Below, piece after piece: positions 12,263 through 22,651 of a stretch of 64,000 nucleotides of DNA (position 1 is the first letter of the stretch; every line of letters begins with the position of its first letter). The stretch spans positions 31,098,001 to 31,162,000 of the forward strand of contig JAFFJZ010000004.1 in the NCBI GenBank assembly GCA_018340375.1. Reading direction: 5' to 3'. The position numbers were made by a program, and so were the translations under genes. The DNA is from Gonatopus flavifemur (taxonomy: Eukaryota > Arthropoda > Insecta > Hymenoptera > Dryinidae). The notes under the pieces were generated by a model. That model did not search any database. It saw only the letters and a list, made by a program, of their open reading frames with translations, and was not told where the DNA came from.

Positions 12263-12459
12263 ATGCTAGATTGGATGGATGAATGGCAATCTCTCTGTCT
12301 CTCTCTTGCATGTTTGAATGTGAGGTAGAAGTAAGATAAGAGTAATAGGTTGAGATGGATTGAAGTAGAATAAGGGGGGAAATTTTAAGGGAGGGCGGCG
12401 CTCACAAGAATTGTAAGTAGGCGCCGACGAAAAAGAAATGGAACTAATACAATACAAAA

Positions 12460-13075
12460 TACTGCTTAACATTGTTCATACAATCAACTGAACTCAGTCT
12501 CAAGTACCAATGAGACGATAACATAGTTGCGAGTAGTGCATTATTTTGAGTAATGCATTACTCACAACTCTGAATCGGAGAGAGTAAGAGTGAGAGTGAG
12601 AGTATCCAGTAATAGTAACCCATAACTGATCACCTAATTGATCCAACAATGGATGCCATAAATAGTTTTATAATTGCTGCCACCATCATTCTATAATGAG
12701 TCCCTTTGATTCATTCCTTGACTCCATAACTTGTCCCATAATCGGTGCCATGACTGATCTTATAATCTCTTCATAAGACCCATAATTCATCTCATACTGA
12801 GCCTGCATAATAGAGTCTCCTGACGGGTCCCTCGATGGCGCTCATCATGGAATCCCCTAATTAGGTCAGGGACATAGGTATGATTGACAAGCATTCATGA
12901 GTGGCTTGATTCAGAATAGCGAGTAATGGATTACCTTAGTGATGCATTCATGCCTCCATTACATATGTAATGGAAAATTTCACAATAAAAATTACAATCG
13001 TAATGGGTAATGTGATTTTTCTTCATTATAAATTGAAATTCCATTACTCATTACAATTTCCGCAACTCTGGTCAT
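12460..13075. other. Non-coding interior of the long-TIR element
   Basis: It contains a GA run at 12577-12602 and, at about 12610-12820, loosely repeated phrases of the type CATAAT..GTCCCATAAT with a period near 20 bp. Sequences around 12525 (TTGCGAGTAGTGCATTA) and 13070 (reversed, CAGAGTTGCGGAAATTG) may be the imperfect ends of a decayed MITE. No gene is visible. Confidence 0.35.
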
Positions 13076-14010
13076 CAGGTAAGCATCTTGCATACTACAT
13101 TTGTCCTCTACATCAAATTGATAATCAGCAACCCAAAAACCTTCAAAAAGAGGGATTTGGTGCTGATTCGAGTGATTCCAAAATTGAAGGCCTCCATTTT
13201 TGATCCATTCTCGAATTCGTTTTCATCGACTCCAGATATGTAATCAGCAACCCCTAAAAGCCCAAAATGGTGAATTCGGTGCTGATTTGAGTGATTGAAA
13301 AATTGGAGGCCGCCATTTTTCATCCATTTTTGAATTCGTTTTTATCGACTCCAGATATGTAATCGGCGGCCCGAAACACCCCAGAATGAGGAATTCGGTG
13401 CTGATTCGAGTGGTTCCAAAACTGAAGGCCGCCATTTTTGAATCCGTTCTCATCGACTCCAGATATGTAATCAGCAACCCCTAAAAGCCCAAAATGGTGA
13501 ATTCGGTGCTGATTTGAGTGATTAAAAAATTGAAGGCCGCCCCTTGATCCATCATCTTGAATTCGTTTCCATCGACTCTAGATTTGTAATCAGCGACCTC
13601 AAAAAATAAGCAGTTATAATGAGTTGTGAGTCGGAAATACCTCTTCTTTTAGTTTTTCTGCATTAGCACTCTGATGTCCACCAATTTGAATTTCCACTGA
13701 TTTCCCGCAATTTCTGGCATGATATATAGGTTCAGTAACTCAAAAACTCATCTTATATGCGAGCACATCATCTCACTCACACATTTCAAAGTGTTACGCA
13801 ACAAAATGACAGATTTTTCCACATTTTTTGAAAAACCCCTCACTTTAGTTAGCTATATTCGGTATTTCCCTTGATTTTTTTTGAGGAGTCGCAGAATATT
13901 TGGATTCGGCACCCAAAAAACCTACCGGGTACCGAATTTCATCAATTTTAATGCCAATCTCGAGGTATTCTAGATTTTTTACGCGAGTTCGCCCGTTTCC
14001 CACCACTGTG
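13076..14010 (-). repeat. Right long TIR with ~119-bp tandem units
   Basis: This is the inverted counterpart of 6416-7230. The motif TCGACTCCAGATATGTAATC recurs about every 119 bp (near 13226, 13345 and 13453, with a diverged copy near 13571). The outer 400 bp match the outer left arm. The arm is 935 bp against 815 bp on the left, a difference of one repeat unit. Confidence 0.85.
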
Positions 14011-14831
14011 GGACGCACGTACACAATGAAACCCGTATTCATGTGAATCGGAAGCATTCGTTTCACTCCAAGTAGGCTCGGACTATGAAGAGAGAACTAA
14101 CTATCTGTCGGTCTTTGTATTTTCTATTTTTCCTAAAATCGGTCAACTCCGTGCAAGATCGGAAAAAGTTCCAAGCCCACGCGATCTACTTACAGAAAAA
14201 CGTCACTGCTTCTTCTTTACCACACGGATTTTATTATAATCAGCATCGAACTGAACTACCTTCAATATTCTTTTTTATTGTTTCCATTTCAAAAGCCGGT
14301 CCGACGCTGATCATCAAATTATCATGATGATATGAATTAAAATATCAATGGTAATGAAAATTTTGAATAGAATACGAATACTCACAATTGTGATTCATTA
14401 TGGAATATGGATCTGATGAATTTCATTATCCAATTGAATTGAATTAGATATCACTGAATAAGTTCCAAATAATTCTCTATTTTACATGAATTCCTGTAGA
14501 TTATTCGTTATATTCATGACTGATTATACAGCTTCCAACAGACCCTATATGTATTCTATGAGAATTCTCTAATCCTTACACATCTTCATACCGTTTGTTC
14601 AGAAATCACTATGATGTTCCAATAAGAATAATGAAATCAACATCGATTATCATATGGAATATCACAATAATGCGACTGAATATTTGATTAATTGACTACA
14701 AATAATTTTCCATGTACTGAATAAACAGAGTTAACCATTCAAATTGATATTTTATTATTCTAAACACAACTTTTCTCTTTCCTTTGCTGCAATACTTGAT
14801 GAAGGTGATATGTATACCATTATATCATCGA

Positions 14832-14905
14832 AGCCTATAGCATAGTGGCAAAGGAGATGGTTCTTGCAGAGGAACGGTCGGGTTCGATTCTGAGTGAACA
14901 CTTCC
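14832..14905 (+). repeat. tRNA-like SINE head
   Basis: TATAGCATAGTGGCAAAG resembles an A box, and GGTCGGGTTCGATTCTGAG carries a B box (GGTTCGATTC) about 40 bases downstream, the spacing of a class I tRNA. The acceptor ends do not pair well, and A+T-rich sequence follows directly. A tRNA-derived SINE head or tRNA pseudogene is therefore more likely than a functional tRNA. Confidence 0.4.
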
Positions 14906-15139
14906 ACGCTTTTTTGTTTTCGTTCCCGTAGTGAATAATTGAATATCTTTCGCAAATAATTGAATTTCACATCCGATTATATCAATTGAAAATTCAATCT
15001 CAAGCATTCGATTGCATGTAGTTTTTGCTTTATTCTTTTGTGATTACATCGTCATATGTTATGAATGACCCTGATGTTTCAAAGCGGACTTGCGAATTTC
15101 ACCAAGTGCTGGTTCGAGTCGATTGAAAATTCGTTCCCG

Positions 15140-15440
15140 TGACATACGAGTATAGACCCATCGATTCAGAATCTTCTGCAACAAAGAATAAATAGGACAT
15201 GAGAGTAAGGTTTGATGGGAAAATTTCAAACATTTGTCTCGGTGGGATATAGACTAAACGATTCGGAATCTTCTGAAATGAAAAATCAGTATAACTTTAC
15301 AGGAACGTTTTTGGAAAAGTTCACTAGCAAATTTCATCAAGTCCATCAGCAAATTGATGAGAAAATTTTAAAAATTTGTCTCCATGGGGTATAGACCAAT
15401 CGATTCGGAATCTTCTGGAATGAAAAATGAATGACATGAG
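15140..15440. repeat. Imperfect tandem repeat
   Basis: The phrase GATTCGGAATCTTCTG with flanking TATAGACC recurs near 15162, 15260 and 15401, with intervening AAATTTCA..ATTTGTCTC..GGGATATAGAC. Unit lengths differ (about 98 and 141 bp), so the copies have suffered indels. Confidence 0.5.
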
Positions 15441-16713
15441 CACAAGGTTCCTTCAAAACAATCAATCCAACATCAATATATTGACATTTGCTAATATTTC
15501 TTCATGAACTCCCAATATAAACCTTTTTGAACACTAAATTTTCCATGAAAATTCTATTTCAATCCAAAGTATTCATCGTAACTTCTTGTTCACTGAATTT
15601 TGTTTGTGACCCCAAAAATAAATATCAGACCAAAATGAGTCCTTAATATTCATATTGAATCTTGTCCTAGAAACGATACATTTCTTATTTGAATAACATA
15701 GGATTTTGCCAGTTTTGACATTTCAGTTTTTTCCTCTGAGCTAGTAAATATATAGCAATGAGAAAAATATTTATTTTTGTAGAAAATTGAACGTTCCAAA
15801 AAAACTCGATCTGTTATGATTTTTTGATAAATTAACTATTTTCAAAGTTATTCAAGGTTTCAAGTTGAATTTATAGTGATTTTCCAATTTTTTTTACTTT
15901 GACCACAAAATTATGACTATTTATATAGATTAAATTGTTCATTCCGAACAATATCTAATTCCAACTGTATTGCAGAAAAAATGATTGAAACAAATGTCGA
16001 TGATTGGAAAATAATGCGACTTACGGTTTTCAAACATATTGATGATCACAATTTATTTTATTAAAAATTCTTCGTTAGCATTTGGAAATTTTTTTCTACA
16101 CTCATCCACAATCTGAATCATATATTTGTTTCTGATCTTCGAGCTGGAGTAATAATAATATTATGGATATCAATACTTAAGCTGAGCACGAAGATCAAAA
16201 GCAATATGCGATTCAGATTGTAAATGCCCTGTCGAAAATTTTACACCCTGTGAATACCGTGATTTTTTAGTGTATTTGTGAATTTTTCACACCGTATCTT
16301 AAACTCACGGTGAACCGAAAGCTATCTCATCCAATTCACACTAAGAAACAACCTTCAGTATTTTGTGGTCGGATACCAATATACCGAGTTCTATATTCAT
16401 ACAATATTCGTCTGATAATGTTTTTTTCATGGTGTTGAGAGTTTTTTCCAACTCAGCGACACTCGTAGCTAATATAGCTATGTCATCCGCAAATCTCAAC
16501 ATGCTCACATTTTCACCTTGAATCTGTAAATTCAATTGCACCTGCTCCTCCACTTCGTTCATCACTCCTTCTATATACAAATTGAGAGTCAATGGCGATA
16601 GTGAGCATCCTTGTTCCACCCCTCTCCCCATTTGTGCTCCTCCTTTCCGACCCTCTATTTCTACCATTGCCGTTTGATTCTTATATAATTCATATACCAT
16701 TCTCCTATCCCTG

Positions 16714-17929
16714 TTCCTATCCCAGCATAATTCTACACAAACAGCACTCATCAATATTATCGATGATATTCGTAAGGGAGTTGATCAGCGTATGGTAACG
16801 ATACTTGTGTGTTTTGACTTTTCTAAAGCATTTGACACTGTTGATCATGCATTGCTGATTTGAAAACTTGCAAAATTTGAGATATCTGGATCTGTATTGT
16901 GCTGGTTCTGGAGTTATCTAGCTGGAAGGTATCAAGCGGTTAAAACTCCGGTAGGGATTACTAGCTTGGATTCCAGTAAACTCAGGTGTGCCCCAAGGTT
17001 CAGTGTTGGGACCGCTGTTATTCGCTCTTTATCTGAAAGATATCAATGAGGCCATACAGTTCTGTAAAATATGTAAATATGCAGATGATTCACGAATATA
17101 TTTCCATTGTCTTCCTCATTTATTGAGTGATACTATTGTGTTGATTAATCTTTGAATAAAACGCATTGTTGAGTGGTGCCATAATAACTCTTTGAAATTA
17201 AATCCCAACAAAACACCATGCATGATCCTTGGATCTTCTACGTACATCAATTCGCTCGAAATTGACAACCTACCTAAAATCTGTGTCGGGGATGTGCCGA
17301 TTCCCTATGTCAATCGAATCAAAATGTTGAGTGTCACTTTTTCTTCAGCGTTGAATTGGAGTGAACATGTGTTAGATCTATTGAGAAAAGTTCATCGTGC
17401 CCTATACCAGTTAAGACTGAATGGCCACCTTCTCTCAATCAACATGGAAGCTAAATTGGTATCTAGTCTAAGTATCCCTTATTTTGATTATTGCTGTCTT
17501 GTTTTCACGGATATAACGGAGGCAGAGAATCTGAAACTACAACGCTCCTTTAATGCTTGCGTGCATTTCATTTTCAATGTTAAGCGAGATGAACACATAA
17601 CTCCCTATTTTCTGAGGTCACGTTGGTTGAAGTTGAAGGAACGACGTGAATACTTCCTTGGTTCATCTGTATATCAGATATTGAGAACACGATTACCGTC
17701 ATCTCTCTATAATCGTTTCAAATTCACCTATCAACACTCAACCTTCGATACTAGATCTGATCGTAACGCTCTAGTTATCCCCCTCCATCGTACCTCAACG
17801 TATGGGAAATCACTTACGATTTCGGCCGCGAGACTTTGGAACTCACTCCCAACCCACATTCGGAATCAGCCAACTCTTGCTTCCTTCAAAAGGGATCTAC
17901 ATCATCTTCTCATTAGTAGATACTCATGA
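16714..17929 (+). pseudogene. LINE reverse transcriptase, C-terminal part
   Basis: The N-terminal third reads ILVCFDFSKAFDTVDHALLI with the first catalytic aspartate in DFSKAFD. A stop follows, and frameshifts run through the GVPQGSVLGPLLFALY region (seen as APRFSVGTAVIRSL). The YADD region is only traceable as KYADDSRI, after which further stops occur. From 17192 a clean 245-codon frame covers the thumb and C-terminal domain: MKLNPNKTPCMILGS, then RIKMLSVTFSSALNWSEHV, and SAARLWNSLPTHIRNQPT near the end. The final ORF is well preserved, but the catalytic part is broken and the N-terminal endonuclease is missing. Confidence 0.8.
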
Positions 17930-18151
17930 TTGGGTTCATGACTCGAATGATGATTTTATGTTTGAATTATGAATGCCAGTATAGAATGGAATGAATTATT
18001 TGGAAACAGAGAGCATGAAAAGTGAATTTATCAGCTTTTAATTAGTTTTATAAGTTCTTTTTATTGTTCCTAGTTATTTAGAACCGCTGTAAAATACTAT
18101 ACTGTATTTGCCCCATAGGTTTTCCTAGGACATAATAATGAACTTACCTAC

Positions 18152-18179
<28 letters not shown>
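16714..18179 (+). mobile_element. 5'-truncated CR1/Jockey-like LINE with TATC tail
   Basis: This 1.47-kb insert sits inside the minus-strand LINE and is flanked by the 9-bp duplication ctatccctg (16705-16713 and 18180-18188). Reverse transcriptase homology begins in frame at the first base (FLSQHNSTQTALINIIDD), as expected from abortive reverse transcription. The 3' end is an array of TATC repeats (about 18148-18180), the microsatellite-type tail known from CR1-like LINEs. Coding sequence ends at 17929. Confidence 0.88.
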
Positions 18180-18184
<5 letters not shown>

Positions 18185-18989
18185 CCTGAAATTAATTCCT
18201 ACGTTGTTCAAAATCGCCAACATCTCCTCCCAATCAACATTATCGGATGCTTTTTGTATATCTACAAAACCTATATACACAGACTTTTCCAACTCTAGAC
18301 TTTTCTCTACTACTGTTCTGAGTGCTAATATTGCTTTCCGCGTTCCCCTATTTTTCCTGAAACTGAACTGATCTTCTGCTAATCTACTCTCTATTTTATC
18401 CTCTATTCTCCTGTATGTGATTTTTGTCAGTTTTTTCGAGGCATGTGAGGTCGAACTAATCGTTCCTTAGTTCTCGCATTTGTCTGCTCCTTGCGTTTTT
18501 TGGAATGGCGACAATTTTATTCTTCTGGAAATCTTCCGGTACTTCGCCTATTTCGTACATATCTCTGACCAATTCAAACAGTGCGTCACGAGTTCTCTGG
18601 AGGCTTTGATTAGGTCCGCACTTATGTCATCTATTCCTGGCGCTCTATTATTCTTCAATCCTTCTGAAGCCCTGTCGAATTCTGATATCAAAATTAGATC
18701 TCCCAATCCTTCTTCATTGACATCTTCCTCCCTCTCTAAAAATTCTATATTATCGCTCCCGTTATACAGATCTTTCAAATGATCAATCCAGTGTTCTATT
18801 TTTTCCTCCGTTCTTATTATTTGTCTTCCTAGAGATTTTTTAATCTTACTGCTTCTAGATTTCATCAATTGCCTCATCAATTTTCCCTAAATGTGATCTT
18901 ACTTCTATATCTTGACATTTTCCCCCCAACCATTGTTCTTTTGCTTCCCTTGATTCTCTGATTATTTTATTCCTCAGTGCCTTCGCGGT

Positions 18990-20845
18990 ATAGAAAGTAA
19001 CCCGTTCCTCAAAATGCGGCCGTACAAATCCGCCCCAAGAATCATGCCGACTCCTTCGTTGTGGTTATAATGCGGATTTGCCAGCGGGAAGTCGTTGAAT
19101 GCCGATAGATCCAAATCACTAATTCTTGCAGATGGCACTGCGTTAGTAAGTTTGGGTAGAATGAGCACATCCGCTTCAATCCTGAGCTCTGGTTCGATTG
19201 AACATGGGATGGACACCTTCGTTGAAAATCTGGCTATACCCGTCGATGCGGCCGAGATTCCCATTAACGGCACCTTAGTCCTGTTCCTAGGAAGTTGCAA
19301 GATCTTCGCGGTGGCTTCCGACACAAAAGTTACCTCTGAACCTTGGTCCAGCAACGCTCGAACTAAAACGGAGTGACCAGAGGGCGAAATTACTTTGATT
19401 CTCGCCGTGGCCACAAGAATAGTTCGACCAGAAGGAGGAAAATTAGCCATGTGAATAACCGCCGGATCACAATTCGCCGTATTAGGAGAAATTGCTGTTG
19501 AACCAGCGCTGGATGACGAAATCGCAGAAGTTGAGGATTTCTCAACTGACAAAATTGGATTTTCCGCCAGGTGAAGAAACGAATTGTGTTTACCGTTGCA
19601 AGTAGAACATCTTCGCTCGGACTTGCAATCACGAGCAGCATGGTTGCCTAGGCAATTGAAGCATAGATTAAGCCTGGCTATTAAATCTCGCCGCTCATTC
19701 ACCGGCTTATCCCGAAATTCGGTACATCCAAGAATGTAATGGGCTTCTTTGCGAAGTGAACATCTTCTAGCGTTAGTCGCTCTATTCGCCGATGGAAACG
19801 AATAAGAAGTAGCGGAGTGAAATGATGTCGGAGTTCCACGCGTTGAAGAAGAGGAACTACCAATCGATTTTCCGAATCGGAACAATTTAGGTTTGTCACC
19901 CGAACCCTTTGGCCAAGTCCCTGTAGAAGAAGAGAGAACTTCAAGCGCTCGAATTCAACCTTCAATTAACGTTTTTAAATCGGCAAACGTTGAAGGTTCT
20001 GTTTCTTGCCCTTTCTCTAACTCCCAATCTCGGCGAGACTGAGGATCAAGTCTAATTAAGGTCATGTGATTTGATAAAAGGTCCCAATCCTCCGTAAAAT
20101 ATTCCAAAGCTTCGATTGCCGCTAAAGCCTCAGTGGTCGCGGTATGAATGCGCCTAAGTTCTGAAGCAGACTCACTAGAACTTCCTTTCATTTGAAACAA
20201 AGCAATAATCTGCGCGTTTAACAAGAGCTGCTTATTATCATAGCCCCCTGTCAAAGAATCTCAAGCTATCTCGAAATTCGCTTCCGTAACCGGTATGTTT
20301 CGAATAAGTTGAGAAGCTTCGCCCGATAAACATGTTTTCAAATGCTGAAATTTTTGCACATTTGAAACATCAGCTCGGTCTATGACCAGAGAAGAAAATA
20401 AATCCCTAAAGTTGCGCCATTCTTCGTACGCGCCAGAGAATTTCGGCAACAATAATCGCGGAAGAGGGTTATGAACACTCGCTGCCGCAGCAACGTCTTG
20501 CACTGTCAGTGCCCGAGATCCTTGTAGAAGACTAGCAGAAAGAGATTTTTTATAATCAATTAATTTACCTAACTGCTCAAGATAAGATTCTTCAGCTTGC
20601 GAATAAACATCATCCTTGAAATACTGATGAGCAGAAGTAACTTCATCACACAATGCCAACAAAGTTCGATGACGTGTGTCGGACCCTTTCCACAATTCTT
20701 CTGAACGCATACAAGCTTCCACAACACCCAATGTGATCTCAGCCTCACTCATTTTCCTCATATTGATCACGATTCTAGAAAGAGCCCGATAGGTTTCCTC
20801 TTGTTCTCCCAAAAGAGCATCTATAACGAATAAAATCGAGATTTT
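18990..20845 (-). pseudogene. Bel-Pao gag-protease pseudogene
   Basis: One minus-strand frame runs through the whole region, interrupted only by two stops: a TGA at 20261-20263 where family members have tryptophan, and a TGA near 19956. The N-terminal half contains LPKFSGAYEEWRNFRDLFSS, the hallmark of the DUF1759 gag domain. Two zinc knuckles follow, CFNCLGNHAARDC and CSTCNGKHNSFLH. The aspartic protease (DUF1758) reads ALLDQGSEVTFVSEATAKI. The frame ends at GADLYGRIL where LINE sequence begins, so reverse transcriptase, RNase H and integrase are missing. No ATG was found at the start; the frame opens after a TAA at about 20855. Confidence 0.88.
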
Positions 20846-22300
20846 ATTGGTTTATGCAACGTAAACGAAACGTGATAATGACAACAGCGAAGAAAGGGAA
20901 TCGTATTATTCACTTTGTGTGACGAGCAAAATTCAAAATCTTAACAAGCTGTAAGAAGTTCGTAATTTTTTTTGTATCGTGAACAAAAACAAAGTTTCAC
21001 ATGAGGCGAAAAAGATAAATGTGAGTTCAAAACAAGATAATGTTTCTTCAAGAGACCGAGATTGAATTATATTTCAATCAACTGACGAGATAATTAATCA
21101 AGGATCGAACAGACCTTTCTTGAAGAAATAAACTCAACGTAGTCGCAACTTGAACCAGCAATATCCAAGCAGAATCAAACGGTGAACTTGTATCGAAGAG
21201 AATTCGTAACTTCGAATGCGTGCGACGGAGATGATCATCAGACTAGAAAAAGAAAGAAAGCATTCATATGTCGTTTCGCAAAGTGTTGCGAAACGAGTGA
21301 AGCGACGATGACCCCCACTTCCAAGGCGAGATTCGTTCCAACGTCGAGGAGAAGAGATGCGTGCTCCCACGATGAGCTATAATGGCGATCGTAGCATGAT
21401 TCTTCCTCCTTGATGACGAAAAGAGGGGTATCGGTCGACGATAAGGATGTGTGTGTCCATACGTGTGATATCTTTCCCGCGTAAACCGATTAACATAAGT
21501 TGAGCGAAATAGGAAGATAGTCACTAACACAATGAAATCAACGTGTATGTGTTCGATTTCAAACTATTCTGTTCATGCACCTCACAAAATGCACTTTTCA
21601 CAGGAAAGCGAGCCGGGAATCCGGCTCGAAGGACCAACTATTATGGACAGGAAAAAGTTGAGGAAAGAGGAAAGATGTTAGCGGACTGTAGATTTTTCTT
21701 AGGTGAGGTGAAGCAGAGCGCGGAACTATGTGAAGAGGGAATCCTGGAAGTGCGAAAAGATGGAAGTATGGAGTCGAGCCGGTATTCCAAAATGACGCTT
21801 ACTCCGTTTAAATCAAAACCTAACGTTTATTTAAACTAAACATGTCAAAGGGAACACAAATAACGAATTGAAAACTTGTGTGAAAAAAGATAAGCGCGTT
21901 AGATTCGTATGAGACGAACGGCTTGAACAAAGAATCTCGTGTACAGAAAAACGCGATAAATCGGAGGCGAGGTGAAGGCTTTCGGGTTGAGAATTGACGA
22001 GCAACTTGTGCTGTCCCGTCTGGATGGTAACGAGATTGATGACCACATGATTAGGTCACCTGATCATTTTCGGCGGCAATACAAGGGCCCCAGTAAGCCA
22101 TCCACCTGACCAACTCCCAAGCTACTGGGTCCACCCGAGAGCGGCCAGAAAGGAGAACATTACCAAAAACCCAAACAAACTGATTGATAGTAACAAAACC
22201 CGCATAGAAAGGGATAGGAACAGATATACTTCGAATGCAGTGTTTGCCGATTTGATTCACTTTCCATTTATCTAAGACATCAACTTCAGCCAATATTTCT
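20846..22300 (-). other. Possible leader/LTR of the Bel-Pao element
   Basis: The region upstream of gag is richer in G+C than its surroundings and lacks a recognisable gene, which fits a 5' leader plus LTR. Open frames in several phases (for example 21134-21370 and 22051-22293, both minus) show no known domain. I could not find a second LTR or a convincing primer-binding site, so the boundaries are unproven. Confidence 0.35.
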
Positions 22301-22554
22301 ACAAAATTATGGAATGACCGTGATAAAAATAGTTTTTCTGAATACCTTTAATTCTTGCACATGTTCGTTTTCACATTCCTCTACATTTTTTTATGTTATA
22401 TTCCCCTATAATTCTTTTGGTCCAAATATGTCCGCACTAAAAGGGATTTTATTGTATAGAATTCTTCTATGTTTCAAATATGGACGGACCAAACATTTGG
22501 TCACTACAATCAATCGCATCGTTATTCTAACTGAACGTATCGTTAGTTTAACTG

Positions 22555-22651
22555 CCCTGACAGGACACTCCTTCGCATCTCCATGGTCTCCACGTAGATA
22601 CCACCTATCTCCGTGGAGACCACGGAGATGCGACGAAGTGTCCTGTTAGGG
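22555..22651. repeat. 97-bp hairpin MITE
   Basis: CCCTGACAGGACACT on the left is matched, reversed, by CCCTAACAGGACACT on the right, and the arms continue through GCATCTCC.TGGTCTCCAC to a short CCACC loop. A related but longer hairpin (CCCTAACAGCACATCCAC) lies at 45915-46055. No clear target duplication is visible. Confidence 0.7.

Larger units (their letters stand above)
8290..12450 (+). mobile_element. Purine-rich LINE, broken
   Basis: About 4.2 kb with a striking A+G bias on the plus strand encodes, in order, remnants of an ORF1, an apurinic endonuclease and a reverse transcriptase. This is the layout of a two-ORF non-LTR retrotransposon. All parts are in the same strand but scattered over frames. 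The C-terminal part of ORF2 is missing: about 200 bp after the HADD motif the sequence passes straight into non-coding 3' sequence with CTCTCT runs. I recall similar E/R-rich LINE proteins from ants and other insects, but the clade is not determined here. Exact ends and target duplication were not found. Confidence 0.75.
6416..14010. mobile_element. 7.6-kb DNA element with long tandem-repeat TIRs
   Basis: The two ends are long inverted repeats (6416-7230 and 13076-14010) matching over their whole length. The termini read CACGGTGGTGGAAAACGG on the left and, reversed, CACAGTGGTGGGAAACGG on the right. The flanking 5-mers are ggaca (6411-6415) and ggacg (14011-14015), matching 4/5 as an aged 5-bp target duplication. 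CACAGTG-like ends with 5-bp duplications are known for the Transib superfamily, whose relatives gave rise to V(D)J recombination signals. The very long TIRs are not typical of it, and no transposase is recognised, so the assignment is tentative. A purine-rich LINE lies inside. Confidence 0.7.
14011..16337. other. No recognised gene
   Basis: A+T-rich DNA with a tRNA-like segment at 14832-14905 and a loose tandem repeat at about 15140-15440. No coding region, splice-paired exon or terminal repeats could be supported elsewhere in this stretch. Confidence 0.45.
16338..18990 (-). mobile_element. LINE relic split by a nested LINE
   Basis: On the minus strand, LINE ORF2 sequence runs from about 18990 to 18180 and resumes at 16713 down to about 16341. 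In order it shows KALRNKIIRESREAKEQW, the reverse transcriptase block LKNNRAPGIDDISADLIKA, GFVDIQKASDNVDW, then across the insertion MVYELYKNQTAMVEIEG, GVEQGCSLSPLTLNLYIE and the active site LRFADDIAILATS. The D of AFD reads D in ASDNVD but the F is lost, and several frameshifts occur. The endonuclease and C-terminus are absent. The upstream edge meets the Bel-Pao gag at about 18990. Confidence 0.8.

Noticed and set aside
14832..14905. A working tRNA gene
   Set aside because: A and B boxes are present but the acceptor stem does not pair and the anticodon arm is poor; it is kept only as a SINE-like head.
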